Assembly (NCBI GenBank): GCA_964392615.1 | Contig: CAYMRB010000523.1 | Location: forward strand, 1 to 6,303 | DNA length: 6,303 nt | From: CAYMRB01 sp964392615 | GTDB lineage: Bacteria; Planctomycetota; UBA8108 | Direction: 5' to 3' | Shown: positions 1 through 6,225 of the stretch, one piece after another | Layout of the letters: every line of letters begins with the position of its first letter | Position numbering within the stretch: position 1 is the stretch's first letter | The notes under the pieces: model-generated | What the model was told of the DNA's origin: nothing | The model's database searches: none | The model's input: only the letters and a program-made list of their open reading frames with translations | Translations under genes and position numbers: made by a program

Positions 1-20
1 GCGGTCTGGGGGGGGGAGGC

Positions 21-62
21 GGCGTGGGCGTGGGAGGCGGAGTCGGTGTCGGAGTCGGAGTC
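21..62 (+). repeat. Degenerate GGAGTC-type hexanucleotide repeat (left end)
   Basis: Seven hexamers in register: GGCGTG, GGCGTG, GGAGGC, GGAGTC, GGTGTC, GGAGTC, GGAGTC. It is the same motif and orientation as the right-end repeat. A run of nine Gs (8-16) precedes it. It starts ten bases beyond the stop codon of the large gene on the minus strand, so it lies in the 3' flank. Positions 1-72 show nothing else I can support. Confidence 0.8.
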
Positions 63-72
63 GGGCGAGTCC

Positions 73-3000
73 CTACGGCGAGCAGCTCGACTCCTCGCAC
101 GTCAGCGCGTCCGCTGTCGGGTCGACGCCGCATTCAGGATACGGCGCCGGGATCGGGTCCGCTCCGAGGAACAGGAACGAGAGGACGTACACCGCATCCG
201 AGATGTCCATCCGCCCGTCGTCGTTCGCGTCGGCCGCCTTCACGCACGGGGGAGCCGGCTGGCCGAGGAACAGGTGTCCGAGGACGTAGACGGCGTCGGA
301 GAGGTCGACGCGCGCATCGTCGTTCGCGTTGCCGCGGATGAACTGTCCCTCGACCGGATTCAGCGGCGGTGCGGGCGGCACTGCGATCCGACAGATGGTC
401 GCTTCGGGATCGGACACCGACAGCCCGATCCGGCCGCGCACGGCGTAGGCGTGCCGACCGGGCTCGACCGCGTCGTCGATGTGGCTCGTCGAGCTGCCGG
501 GGACGACCGCGATCGAGTGACCGTCGCGGTAGACGAGCAGAGCGTCGTACGCGTCGTGGTTCTCCCACGACAGACCGACGGCTTCGACACCTGGATCGTT
601 CTGGTCGGTGCAGCGCAGGTTGTCCGGTGGCAGCACGCCGACGACGAGCGTACTGCTGTTGTTCTCCGTGCTCACCTCGTCACCGGTGTACTCGAAGCGC
701 ACGCGAAGGGTGAGCGTCTCGCGCGGCACGAAGAGGTTCAACGGCAACTCCTGAGTCTCGTCGGGTGCGAGGCCCAGGCTCAGCTCGTTGTCGAACAGGG
801 GCGTCACGACCTCGCCGTCCAGCTGCTCGAGGAAGATCTGCACGTTGTTGGCGCTGGCGGGCAGCTCGGCCGCGCCGATGTTCTTCACGACGATTCGGCC
901 GCGCGCCCGACTACCGGGGACGGCGTGCGGATTGCTGACGCGGAACTCCTCGACGACGAGGTCGGGAAGCACCTCGAACTCCTGGAACCTCAGATCGCCG
1001 AGAACGCCCGTGGCCGCGGTCGAGTTCCAGACCGCGTGCACGGCACCGTCGGCGGCTACAGCATGCGCAACGTCGACGCCAAGCCGANNNNNNNNNNGCG
1101 TGCACGGCAGGGTGGGCGCCGACGACTCCGGTGATCTCCAGGTCGCGCTCGCCGTCGTCCGTCAGCTCCCGCGCCTTCGACCACACGGCGCCATCGGCGA
1201 GGAGCTGGAACGTCGCCAAGCCGAGCTCGCCGTCGCCATTGCCGTCTTCGAACGCGTTGAGGCTGCGGTAGAGCAGGATGCCACCTCCATTCTCCAGGAA
1301 GATGACCTCCGGCCAGCGGCCCTTCGCCGCATCGCCGTGCTCACAAGGGGGATCGCGCTGCAGGCCTACCGGCGCCTGGAAGGCGTTGTCGATCAGGGCG
1401 GTGGTGTAGACGCCATCCATATTGCCCTGACCGAGAGCGCCGTCGCGTCCGGCCGCTTGGGCCGTGAAGACAAGCATGCCGTTCGAGTCGTCCTGCAACG
1501 CGATGTCGGGCATGAGCATGCCCTCGAGACCTCGCGTGTTCACGGGCACGGTCGACCAGCGGTCGCGACTGAGGAGCGCCGACATGATCTGGCGCCCGTT
1601 GGTGTCGAGCAGATTGCCGCCGTTGTCGCGCACCCAGACCACGCGCGCGGTCGCTCCGGACGGCGACACTGCGATCTCCGGCGAGATGTCGGCGGCGCGT
1701 CCTCCGTCGTCCGATGCCAGGTCGATCTCGCGCCCCGTCGGCACATCGGCTTCGATCTTCCGCGCCATGATCGTAGTCGTGGTCAGGCGAGGGTTGCCGC
1801 TGCGGTCGGCGTACTCGTCGGTCGCCGCCTGGACCCAGACGACCCAGGCCGCGTCCTGACCGGGCACGGCGGCGATCTTCGGAAGACCGTCCGGGAAGGT
1901 GTTGTTCGTCAGGCGCTGCGGGCCTCCCCAGCCCCCGTCGCGTCGCCACACGCTGTAGACGATCTCGTTGTTGCCGAACATCACGTTCGCGAGCGCCGCG
2001 TTGCCCGGTCGTGGGGGGCCGCCTCGATCCAGGATCTCCCGTTCCGAGAGGCGGTTCTCGACCCACACGGCGATCGCCTTGTCGTCCGAGAGGAAAGCCA
2101 CGCGCGGGTCTTGCACCTGCCCCGTGTGCTCGCCGATCGGTGCCGGCACCGACCAGTCGCGACCCGACCGGATCGAGTACAGAACGACTGGCAGGTCCTC
2201 CGGGCCCGCGCGCGGTGGCAGGTCGGCATAGACGAGCAGCTCGGTATCGCGCCGCGGCGAGATGGCCAGGCTGGGCGAACAGAACTTCGCGAGCGGGAGC
2301 TCCGGATCCGGAACGTCGATCTCGCCGACGCCTGCGGGCGCGCCCGCGATGCCGCCGAAGTTCTGGCATGTGAACTGGCCGCCGACGACCTCGCAGTCAT
2401 CGGGGAAGACCTCGTCGACGAGGCCGAACCACGGCGTGCTGTACTCCTCGCCGAAGAAGCTCGCGAATGCCTGCCCCTTCGCGACCAACCGGAAGCACGC
2501 TTGGGCCTCGGCGCCCATTTCCAGGTCCACGAGGTAGAAGCGGACGGGCATGCCGATCGTGAACAGGATCTTGAACCGGATGCCGAACGAGGCGACGCCC
2601 CAGTAGAGGTCGCAGCGGAGCTCGGGGTGCAGACCGAGCGTCAGGCTCGGCTTCAGGCAGGAGTCGACGTCGAGGAACTCGGCTCCCGAGCGCGCGGTGA
2701 AGAGAAGATCGACGAAGAGCTCAGGCCGGATGGAGAAGTCGGCGCGTCCCTTGACGCCCACGTGGACGCAGTAGACCCAGCCCTCGTACAGCGTCGTCGA
2801 GGGGAACAGCTCCCAGCGCTCCTCGACTCCGGAGACGATCGGCAGGTTCTGCAGTCCGAACGCGAAGCCGAACTCCGGGCAGGTCACGCCGAACTGCTCG
2901 GTATCGGTGTTGAAGGCCTTGAACTCTTTCGAGTAGGCGGTGATTCCGAGGACGATGGCCTCCGCTCGCGCCTTGAACGGATTGGGCATCCACTTTCGCC

Positions 3001-4951
3001 CCTTCATGCGGCTGCCGACCTCGATGCGGGCGTCGAGCTTGTTGTCGAACGTTCCGATGAAGCCGAGATCGAGCGGCTCGTCGACGAACGGCTCCTCCGG
3101 CCAGCGGCTCGCGATCTGATAGGTCCTCGAGCCCTCGTCGTACTCGATCTCCGTCTTCAGGAAGTCGAGGCGGAAGATCAGCGGCAGCGAGCACAACGGC
3201 AGCACGCGCTCCAGCGTCGTCTCCGCGTCGAGGTTGTCCCGCGCTCGGACACGGACGGTGACGAACGAGACTCCGGGAAGCGTGCTCATGTCCCGCGTGA
3301 ACTCCCAGACCGTCTGCGGATCCGTGTCGGCGGGATCGCTCTTCGTCGCGATGCCGCCGCCGAGGAAGTCGCCGTTGTCGGTCCGTTCGAAGGTGAACGT
3401 GACGCGGTCGATCTCGCTTCCGTCCGCTGGCGAGACGAGCACCGAGAACGTCTCCTCGACGGACGGCAGCGGATCGGGGTCGAGTCCGGTGCCGACGAGG
3501 AAGCTCGTGCGTTCCGGCTTGGGGCGGAAGTGGCTGATCGTCGGCGGCGATCCCGCGGCCGGGCGTGCCGTCGCCGGATGCTTGAGCACGATCTTGCGGC
3601 GCTCGGTCGTCGCCTGGCGACACTGCGAGTCGGTGGCGGTGATGCTCACCCAATAGGGCCCGAGCTCCGGATACGTGTGCGTGACCATCGGCGACGCAGT
3701 CACGGTCCGCGTGCCGTCGCCGAAGCTCCACTCGAACCGGACGCCGCCCTCGCAGATGATGTGGAGCGCGACGGTGGTGTCGTACTTCGGGTTGCCCTGC
3801 TCATCCATCGGCGGGTCGGCCATCCAGCCGAAGGTCTTCGGGTGCAGATCGAATTCTCGGAGCTCGAAGAACTGCGGGCCGCCGGGCGACTCCCTGTAGA
3901 CGCGCGCCAGCGGGAAGGGCCGACACGGGTACGGTGCCTGTGGATCGAGGTCGCCCTCGTCGGCGGTCAGCGAGTAGTACAGGTCGCCGTCGCCGCGTTC
4001 GACCCAGAAGCTGACTCGATACTCGCCCGCGTCGAGCGGCACATCCGCGATGCCGCGAAGCCAACCGCCGTCCGGGCTGAAGCGCAGGATTCCGGCGTCC
4101 ATGAGGACGTCCGCGAGAATCTGATCCGGCTGGCCGAGCGGACTGATGCTCGCGCGGAGCGTGACGATCTGGTTGGGACGCGCGAGAGTCTCGATGCGCA
4201 CGCCGTCCGGCGCGGGCTCGTCCAGTCGGAAGACTGTCCAGGGATGGTCGGAGTTGCCCCGCACCGGAATCCAGACATCCGAGGGCCGCTGGCTCCCGAT
4301 CGGCACGAGCTGCTCGTTGCAGTCGTGCCGAATCGCGGGCACCTGGGCCGGCCAGGACTCGATGCCACCGCGGAATCCTCGGATGAGGTAGAAGAACGAG
4401 TTTCTGCCGGTGTCGACTCCCGCATGGACGTAGCTCGTCGCGTCGCCGTCGAGCCGGGCGAGCTCGACGTCGCCACCGCCATCGAGGAACGTGATGACGA
4501 GCTCGTCGTACGAGACGTGATTCGACCACGAGAGGTGGACCTCATCGGCGAGGACAACGGCCTCGACGCTGTCCGGAGCGGGAAGCTTGAGGTCCTCCTC
4601 GTAACGGATGCGGTTCTCGTAGAAGAGCCCCAGCTGCCCGTCGAGGTCCGCCTCCAGCGTGTAGGTACCCGGGGGCAGCGCCGGCATGACGCCGTCGATA
4701 CGCGTCTCGTCGTGGAACTGCAGGTCCGTGACCAGCTCGCCGCCGACGAGGATCGTCGTGCGCTCACGAAGCCCGTGGCCGAGGAACGAGACGACGTACC
4801 CGCCCTCGGGGGACTGGATCGGCGGGTGGATCGACTCGATCGCGGGGCCGCCTTGGCCCAGGATCTCCGGTGTACACGTCCACGAGGTGAACAACAGGCA
4901 TGCGCCGACGTACCACGCTTGACGACCGCATCTCGTTCGCGTCGTTTCCAT
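73..4951 (-). CDS. Large secreted modular protein with IPT/TIG, FN3, PKD, beta-propeller, CARDB and dockerin-like modules (interrupted by an assembly gap)
   Basis: The frame is open from ATG at 4951 to the Ns (1,284 residues plus two bases), resumes in a different frame at 1086, and ends at TAG (73-75) after 337 more residues, about 1,620 in all plus the gap. I join the halves because the same blade motif lies on both sides and no start fits on the far side. The ATG is chosen for the AGAGAGGGG ribosome binding site nine bases upstream and the signal peptide that follows; GTG at 4954 is an alternative. Domains in order: signal peptide 1-33, IPT/TIG-like 36-106, FN3-like 124-207, uncertain beta-sandwich 211-375, PKD 382-457, Ig-like 467-588, unrecognised beta-rich 589-868, propeller from 885 across the gap, then CARDB, FN3-like and dockerin-like modules. 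I see no catalytic signature. The likely role, by inference, is extracellular or surface adhesion, binding or scaffolding. The exact function is unknown. Confidence 0.85.
160..345 (-). other. Dockerin-like tail with two calcium-loop repeats
   Basis: Two tandem F-hand-like repeats are visible. Loop 1 (295-330) reads NANDDARVDLSD and loop 2 (196-231) reads DANDDGRMDISD, each followed by AVYVL and an FLFLG helix end. Loop 2 fits the dockerin calcium pattern D-x-N-x-D-G-x-x-D-x-x-D fully. Loop 1 has Asn at position 1 and Ala in place of the position-6 Gly. A Cys sits between the repeats (CVKAA) and three more follow (PECG, LTCEESSC), so a disulfide clasp is possible. Clostridial dockerins bind cohesins; in planctomycetes the partner is generally unknown. 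No cohesin is visible here. Confidence 0.85.
376..630 (-). other. FN3-like domain 2
   Basis: After the linker LPPDNLRCTDQNDPG, the module reads VGLSWENHDAYDALLVYRDG, then a SIAVVPGSSTSHIDD turn, then PGRHAYAVRGRIGLSVSDPE. This is the common planctomycete arrangement: L-S-W-x-N, Y-D, L-V-Y-R-D-G, a T-S-x-x-D turn, then G-x-H-x-Y-x-V-x-G. It sits directly before the dockerin-like tail, a pairing often seen in this group (general knowledge), and resembles FN3-like domain 1 near the N-terminus. Confidence 0.75.
637..969 (-). other. CARDB domain
   Basis: The stretch starting VLPDLVVEEFRV and containing GRIVVKNIGAAELPA, NNVQIFLEQLDG, LSLGLAPDETQELPL, LTLRVRFEYTGDEV and STENNSSTLVV has the CARDB order: P-D-L-x-V at the start, a V-x-N-x-G turn, a ligand strand, L-x-x-G-x-x-x-x-x strands, and E-x-N-N near the end. 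CARDB (cell adhesion related domain in bacteria) is an Ig-like module of extracellular proteins. Confidence 0.85.
1034..1045 (+). repeat. 12-base direct repeat next to the gap (copy 1)
   Basis: GCGTGCACGGCA recurs exactly at 1098-1109, the first bases after the Ns. On the minus strand both copies encode Ala-Val-His-Ala in the reading frame of the gene on each side, so the repeat reflects the recurring propeller blade motif. Confidence 0.8.
1088..1097. other. Assembly gap (10 Ns) inside the large gene
   Basis: Ten Ns interrupt the propeller. The upstream minus-strand frame leaves two bases before the Ns and the downstream frame needs one base after them, so the real gap must be a multiple of three bases if the gene is intact. 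Ten is therefore a placeholder, not a measured length. The frame change is best read as an assembly effect, not a mutation. Confidence 0.95.
1098..1109 (+). repeat. 12-base direct repeat next to the gap (copy 2)
   Basis: This exact copy of GCGTGCACGGCA begins at the first base after the Ns. Its position at the contig edge makes a repeat-related assembly break plausible, although 12 bases alone is short for that. Confidence 0.8.
2348..3187 (-). other. Unrecognised beta-rich, cysteine-containing domain
   Basis: Residues about 589-868 match no family I know. The region shows long alternating polar/hydrophobic strands, for example ARAEAIVLGITAYSKEFKAF (661-680), VGVKGRADFSIRPELFVDLL (731-750) and FGIRFKILFTIGMPVRFYLV (789-808). 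Seven cysteines (691, 728, 765, 780, 819, 853, 862) suggest disulfides in an exported protein. Aromatics are frequent, ending with YSTPWFGL (837-844). It separates the Ig-like spacer modules from the propeller and could be a binding domain. Function unknown. Confidence 0.5.
3188..3553 (-). other. Ig-like domain following PKD
   Basis: Residues about 467-588 start PPTISHFRPKP, contain the strand pair EIDRVTFTFERTDNGDF (513-529), and finish VSFVTVRVRARDNLDAET (561-578). The closing V-R-V-R-A-R-D-N-x-D-A-E-T is typical of Ig-like or cadherin-like folds that end with a V-x-A-x-D-x-x strand. I see no family-specific signature, so this stays a fold-level call. Confidence 0.45.
3581..3808 (-). other. 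PKD domain
   Basis: Residues about 382-457 carry the PKD signature: FEWSFGDG (406-413), then THTYPELGPYWVSITATDS (424-442), matching the usual W-x-F-G-D-G ... H-x-Y-x-x-x-G-x-Y-x-V-x-x-x-A-x-D. Cys400 lies just before the signature and Cys444 just after, placed to form a disulfide. PKD domains are Ig-like modules common in exported bacterial proteins, where they act as spacers or bind carbohydrate or protein. Confidence 0.9.
3827..4321 (-). other. Uncertain beta-sandwich region between FN3 and PKD
   Basis: Residues about 211-375 include short alternating hydrophobic strands. The stretch VPLDAGEYRVSFWVERGDGD (304-323), followed by LYYSLTADEG, resembles the last strands of pre-peptidase C-terminal (PPC-like) beta-sandwiches, which often read L-x-x-G-x-Y-x-V-x-V. 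This is a weak resemblance only. Cys211 and Cys343 are the only cysteines and could pair. I cannot assign a family confidently. Confidence 0.3.
4331..4582 (-). other. FN3-like domain 1
   Basis: Residues about 124-207 begin LPAPDSVEAVVLADEVHLSW, continue NHVSYDELVITF, and end with a strand ending in FFYLIRGFRGGIESWPAQV. The shape is P-x-x-V, L-S-W-x-N, Y-D-x-L, a T-S-Y turn, then Y-x-I-R-G with a glycine pair and a final strand. The C-terminal FN3-like module of the same protein shares L-S-W-x-N-H-x-x-Y-D-x-L, so the two look like copies of one module. FN3 domains usually act as spacers or binding modules. Confidence 0.65.
4634..4846 (-). other. IPT/TIG-like immunoglobulin-fold domain
   Basis: Residues about 36-106 follow the IPT/TIG pattern: an opening IESIHPPIQSPEGG, then VVSFLGHGL (54-61, the usual G-x-G-F/L turn), TTILVGGELV (the T-x-V-x-V-G-G strand), a T-R-I-D-G-V-M-P strand, and LPPGTYTLEADL, the usual P-P-G-x-Y-x-V end. 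IPT/TIG domains are Ig-like folds in surface receptors and extracellular binding proteins. Assigned by eye from the motif order; no profile search was possible. Confidence 0.7.
4853..4951 (-). other. Signal peptide of the large protein
   Basis: Residues 1-33 have an Arg-containing n-region (R5, R7, R10), a hydrophobic core AWYVGACLLFTSW (12-24) and a polar stretch ending ILG-Q, a plausible signal peptidase I site near 32-33. Cys26 is preceded by SWT, which does not match a lipobox, so I favour a secreted protein over a lipoprotein. Cleavage position is approximate. Confidence 0.7.
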
Positions 4952-4960
4952 CACGATGGA

Positions 4961-4969
4961 CCCCTCTCT
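4961..4969 (-). promoter_or_regulatory. Ribosome binding site of the large gene
   Basis: The minus strand reads AGAGAGGGG, then nine bases, then ATG at 4951. The purine run decides the start: the same frame is open far upstream through the thiL region, but no comparable site or signal peptide lies there. For the alternative GTG at 4954 the spacing would be six bases. Confidence 0.65.
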
Positions 4970-4974
4970 GACGG

Positions 4975-4994
4975 ACGCGCTGCGCGGAGCGCGT
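4975..4994 (-). repeat. Leader hairpin upstream of the ribosome binding site
   Basis: ACGCGCT and AGCGCGT form a perfect seven-base-pair stem around a six-base loop, ending five bases before the AGAGAGGGG ribosome binding site of the large gene. If transcribed it would be a stable 5' leader hairpin, which can affect mRNA stability or ribosome access. The position is suggestive; the function is inferred. Confidence 0.35.
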
Positions 4995-5013
4995 GCTCGA
5001 CCCGTTTCCTCGA

Positions 5014-5032
5014 CCCGCCCGTTGCCGGCGGG
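5014..5032. repeat. GC-only inverted repeat in the intergenic region
   Basis: CCCGCC and GGCGGG pair in a six-base stem around a seven-base loop. No T-run follows on the minus strand. It may be part of the structured leader of the large gene or chance in GC-rich sequence. Confidence 0.25.
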
Positions 5033-5069
5033 AGAGGACCCCGTCGTCAAGATGTGACAACGCCGGACA

Positions 5070-5088
5070 GGGACCGACGGTTGGTCCC
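5070..5088. repeat. Inverted repeat in the intergenic region
   Basis: GGGACC and GGTCCC form a six-base-pair stem around a seven-base loop. Each arm is one half of a symmetrical element, so the site could be a hairpin in RNA or a protein-binding dyad on DNA. There is no independent support for a function. Confidence 0.3.
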
Positions 5089-5166
5089 CGGAGGCGTCCA
5101 GCCTGCACTCACTCGACCGCGAAACGGTGCCCGAACCAAGGACTTCTGTCACGCTCTTCCGGCGGG

Positions 5167-5180
5167 CCGCGCGAGCGCGG
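5167..5180 (-). terminator. Possible stem-loop just after the thiL stop
   Basis: On the minus strand CCGCGCTCGCGCGG is a perfect inverted repeat (stem CCGCG/CGCGG around CTCG) starting two bases after the TGA of thiL. There is no T-run after it, so it is not a canonical intrinsic terminator. It could protect the mRNA 3' end or be chance in GC-rich DNA. Confidence 0.3.
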
Positions 5181-5181
5181 A

Positions 5182-6225
5182 TCAGAAGTGCTCGAAGCCG
5201 TGCGCCTCGGCCGCTTCGCGCGAGCCGTCGGCCGCGCGAATCCACAGGCCCTCTTCGCGGACGACTCGCCCGACGCGAGTCCACGGCGTCGCGAATCGAC
5301 GGCGCAGCGCGGCGATGCGTGCCGAGGTCGTACGAGCGGCGGGGATCACCGCACAGAGCTCGTAGTCCTCGCCGCCGGCGAGCGCGATATCGAGCGGGTC
5401 GAGGTCGACGAGTCGACACAACGCGGCCAACGGATCGAGCGCGCGGATCGCGTCGGCGTCGATCTCGACGCCGACCGCCGGCTCGCCGCCCTCGGCATGC
5501 GCCTCGGTCATGTGGCCGAGGTCTCTGCCCAGCCCATCGCTCAAGTCGATCATCGCGCGCGGCGACCACGTGCGCGTGAGCGCCAGGCTCTCGGCGACGC
5601 GCGCGCGCGGCCGTCGGAACGCCCTCTCCGCACGACGAACGAGCGCGGCAGCCGATCGCGTGCGGCAGTCGGCGAAGAGACCGTCGGACAGATGCAGATA
5701 GCCGAGTCGCGCCAGGCCGGGGCAGCCGGTCGTCCAGATTTCGTCCCCGACGACCAGCGGCGCGCGGTGCATCGCCGCGCCCGCCTTCACCTCGCCGAGC
5801 GCGGTCGTCGTGATCGACAGCTCACCGCGGCTCGTGTTGCCGCCGAGAATCGGCGCGTCGACCTCGCGCGCTTCTGCGTCGATGCCCGACCACAGCGCGC
5901 GAAAGAACCGCTCGTCGAGATCGGCGGGCAGCGCGAGCGACACGAGAAGCCCCGCCGGTCGTCCGCCCATCGCCGCGACATCGCTGACCGCCGCCGCGAT
6001 CGCGCGACGCCCGAGATCGCGCGGCGCGATCCACGCGCGCTCGAAGTGCGTCCCCTCGATCTGCGCGTCCGTCGTCAGCACGACCTCCGTGCCGGGCCGC
6101 GGACGCCACAGGGCCGCATCGTCGCCGACGCCGAGGACCACGCGGGTCGATGCCGGCGCGCCCAGACGCCCGGAGAGCCACTCGATGCGACGCGTTTCGA
6201 GGTCGGCGCGACGGCGAGGGCTCAA
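5182..6225 (-). CDS. thiL: Thiamine-monophosphate kinase ThiL
   Basis: ThiL phosphorylates thiamine monophosphate with ATP to give thiamine diphosphate, the active cofactor, in the last step of thiamine synthesis; it is cytoplasmic. The 347 residues are near the usual length. Family motifs appear in order: GVGDDAAL (32-39), TTDAQIEGTHF (51-61), SDVAAMGGRP (81-90), GGNTSRG (128-134), VVGDEIWTTG (158-167), MIDLSDGLGRDLGHM (225-239), ALAGGEDYEL (281-290) and the terminal GFEHF. These include the acidic metal- and ATP-binding residues of the PurM-like fold. The start is TTG at 6225, with GGAG eight bases upstream (6234-6237); no ATG or GTG lies in frame between the window edge and the first conserved motif. 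The frame is open to the window edge, so a longer N-terminus cannot be excluded, though that part would be an Arg/Leu repeat. The next gene downstream is 230 bases away and functionally unrelated. Confidence 0.95.
   Translation of the reverse strand: MSPRRRADLETRRIEWLSGRLGAPASTRVVLGVGDDAALWRPRPGTEVVLTTDAQIEGTHFERAWIAPRDLGRRAIAAAVSDVAAMGGRPAGLLVSLALPADLDERFFRALWSGIDAEAREVDAPILGGNTSRGELSITTTALGEVKAGAAMHRAPLVVGDEIWTTGCPGLARLGYLHLSDGLFADCRTRSAAALVRRAERAFRRPRARVAESLALTRTWSPRAMIDLSDGLGRDLGHMTEAHAEGGEPAVGVEIDADAIRALDPLAALCRLVDLDPLDIALAGGEDYELCAVIPAARTTSARIAALRRRFATPWTRVGRVVREEGLWIRAADGSREAAEAHGFEHF

Larger units (their letters stand above)
970..2299 (-). other. Beta-propeller, at least seven blades, broken by the N gap
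   Basis: From residue 885 a motif of the form (S/D/L/M/W/H)-P-x-(I/V)-A followed by a hydrophobic strand recurs: SPSLAISPRRDTELLVYAD (892-910), DPRVAFLSDDKAIAVWVEN (948-966), LPKIAAVPGQDAAWVVWV (1023-1040), SPEIAVSPSGATARVVWVRD (1090-1109), MPDIALQDDSNGMLVFTAQ (1147-1165), WPEVIFLENGGGILLYRS (1213-1230) and HPAVHA (1280 into the gap). Spacing is 55-75 residues, as in sialidase-like or other beta-propellers. Between them recur W-x-x-P strands (W933, W1008, W1132, W1257). Past the gap, GVDVAHAVAADGAVHAVW gives another copy. DGNGDGELG (1236-1244) looks like a calcium loop. No sialidase catalytic set is evident, so a binding role is more likely. Confidence 0.7.
4952..5181 (-). other. Intergenic region between thiL and the large gene
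   Basis: These 230 bases hold the ribosome binding site and four GC-rich inverted repeats (listed separately). I found no convincing -35/-10 pair: TTGACG occurs at 5050-5045 on the minus strand but no AT-rich -10 follows at 16-18 bases. The length suggests that the large gene has its own promoter and is not tightly coupled to thiL, but this is inference. Confidence 0.6.

Noticed and set aside
21..62. CRISPR array or transposon end in the repeats
   Set aside because: Six-base units without spacers are a simple tandem repeat; no inverted ends, transposase or cas gene is visible.
1088..1097. True frameshift or pseudogene in the large gene
   Set aside because: The frame change coincides exactly with the Ns, and both sides continue the same blade motif, so an assembly gap of wrong length explains it.
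46..1134. Plus-strand frame starting in the left repeat
   Set aside because: It is opposite the CARDB, FN3 and dockerin-like modules, has antisense-type composition, and begins in the low-complexity repeat.
4872..4883. Lipobox at Cys26 of the large protein
   Set aside because: The residues before the Cys are S-W-T, not the L-A/S/T-G/A pattern required for lipidation.
5022..5060. Promoter with TTGACG or TTGTCA as -35 for the large gene
   Set aside because: Neither hexamer is followed by an AT-rich -10 box at 16-18 bases; the sequence there is GC-rich.
788..5365. Very long plus-strand open frame opposite the large gene
   Set aside because: For most of its length its codons are exact reverse complements of the large gene's codons. 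It stays open because TTA, CTA and TCA are rare in a GC-rich gene. Its product is Arg/Asp/Glu/Val-rich with no domain, while the minus strand has clear motifs throughout.
4952..5569. N-terminal extension of the large protein's frame into thiL
   Set aside because: The frame is open upstream but the translation is Arg-rich and out of frame with thiL. The signal peptide and ribosome binding site place the start at 4951.
5836..5844. Loss of a key ThiL residue: GGN in place of GGD
   Set aside because: As I recall, GGN occurs in genuine ThiL proteins, for example from Aquifex, so it is not evidence of lost activity.
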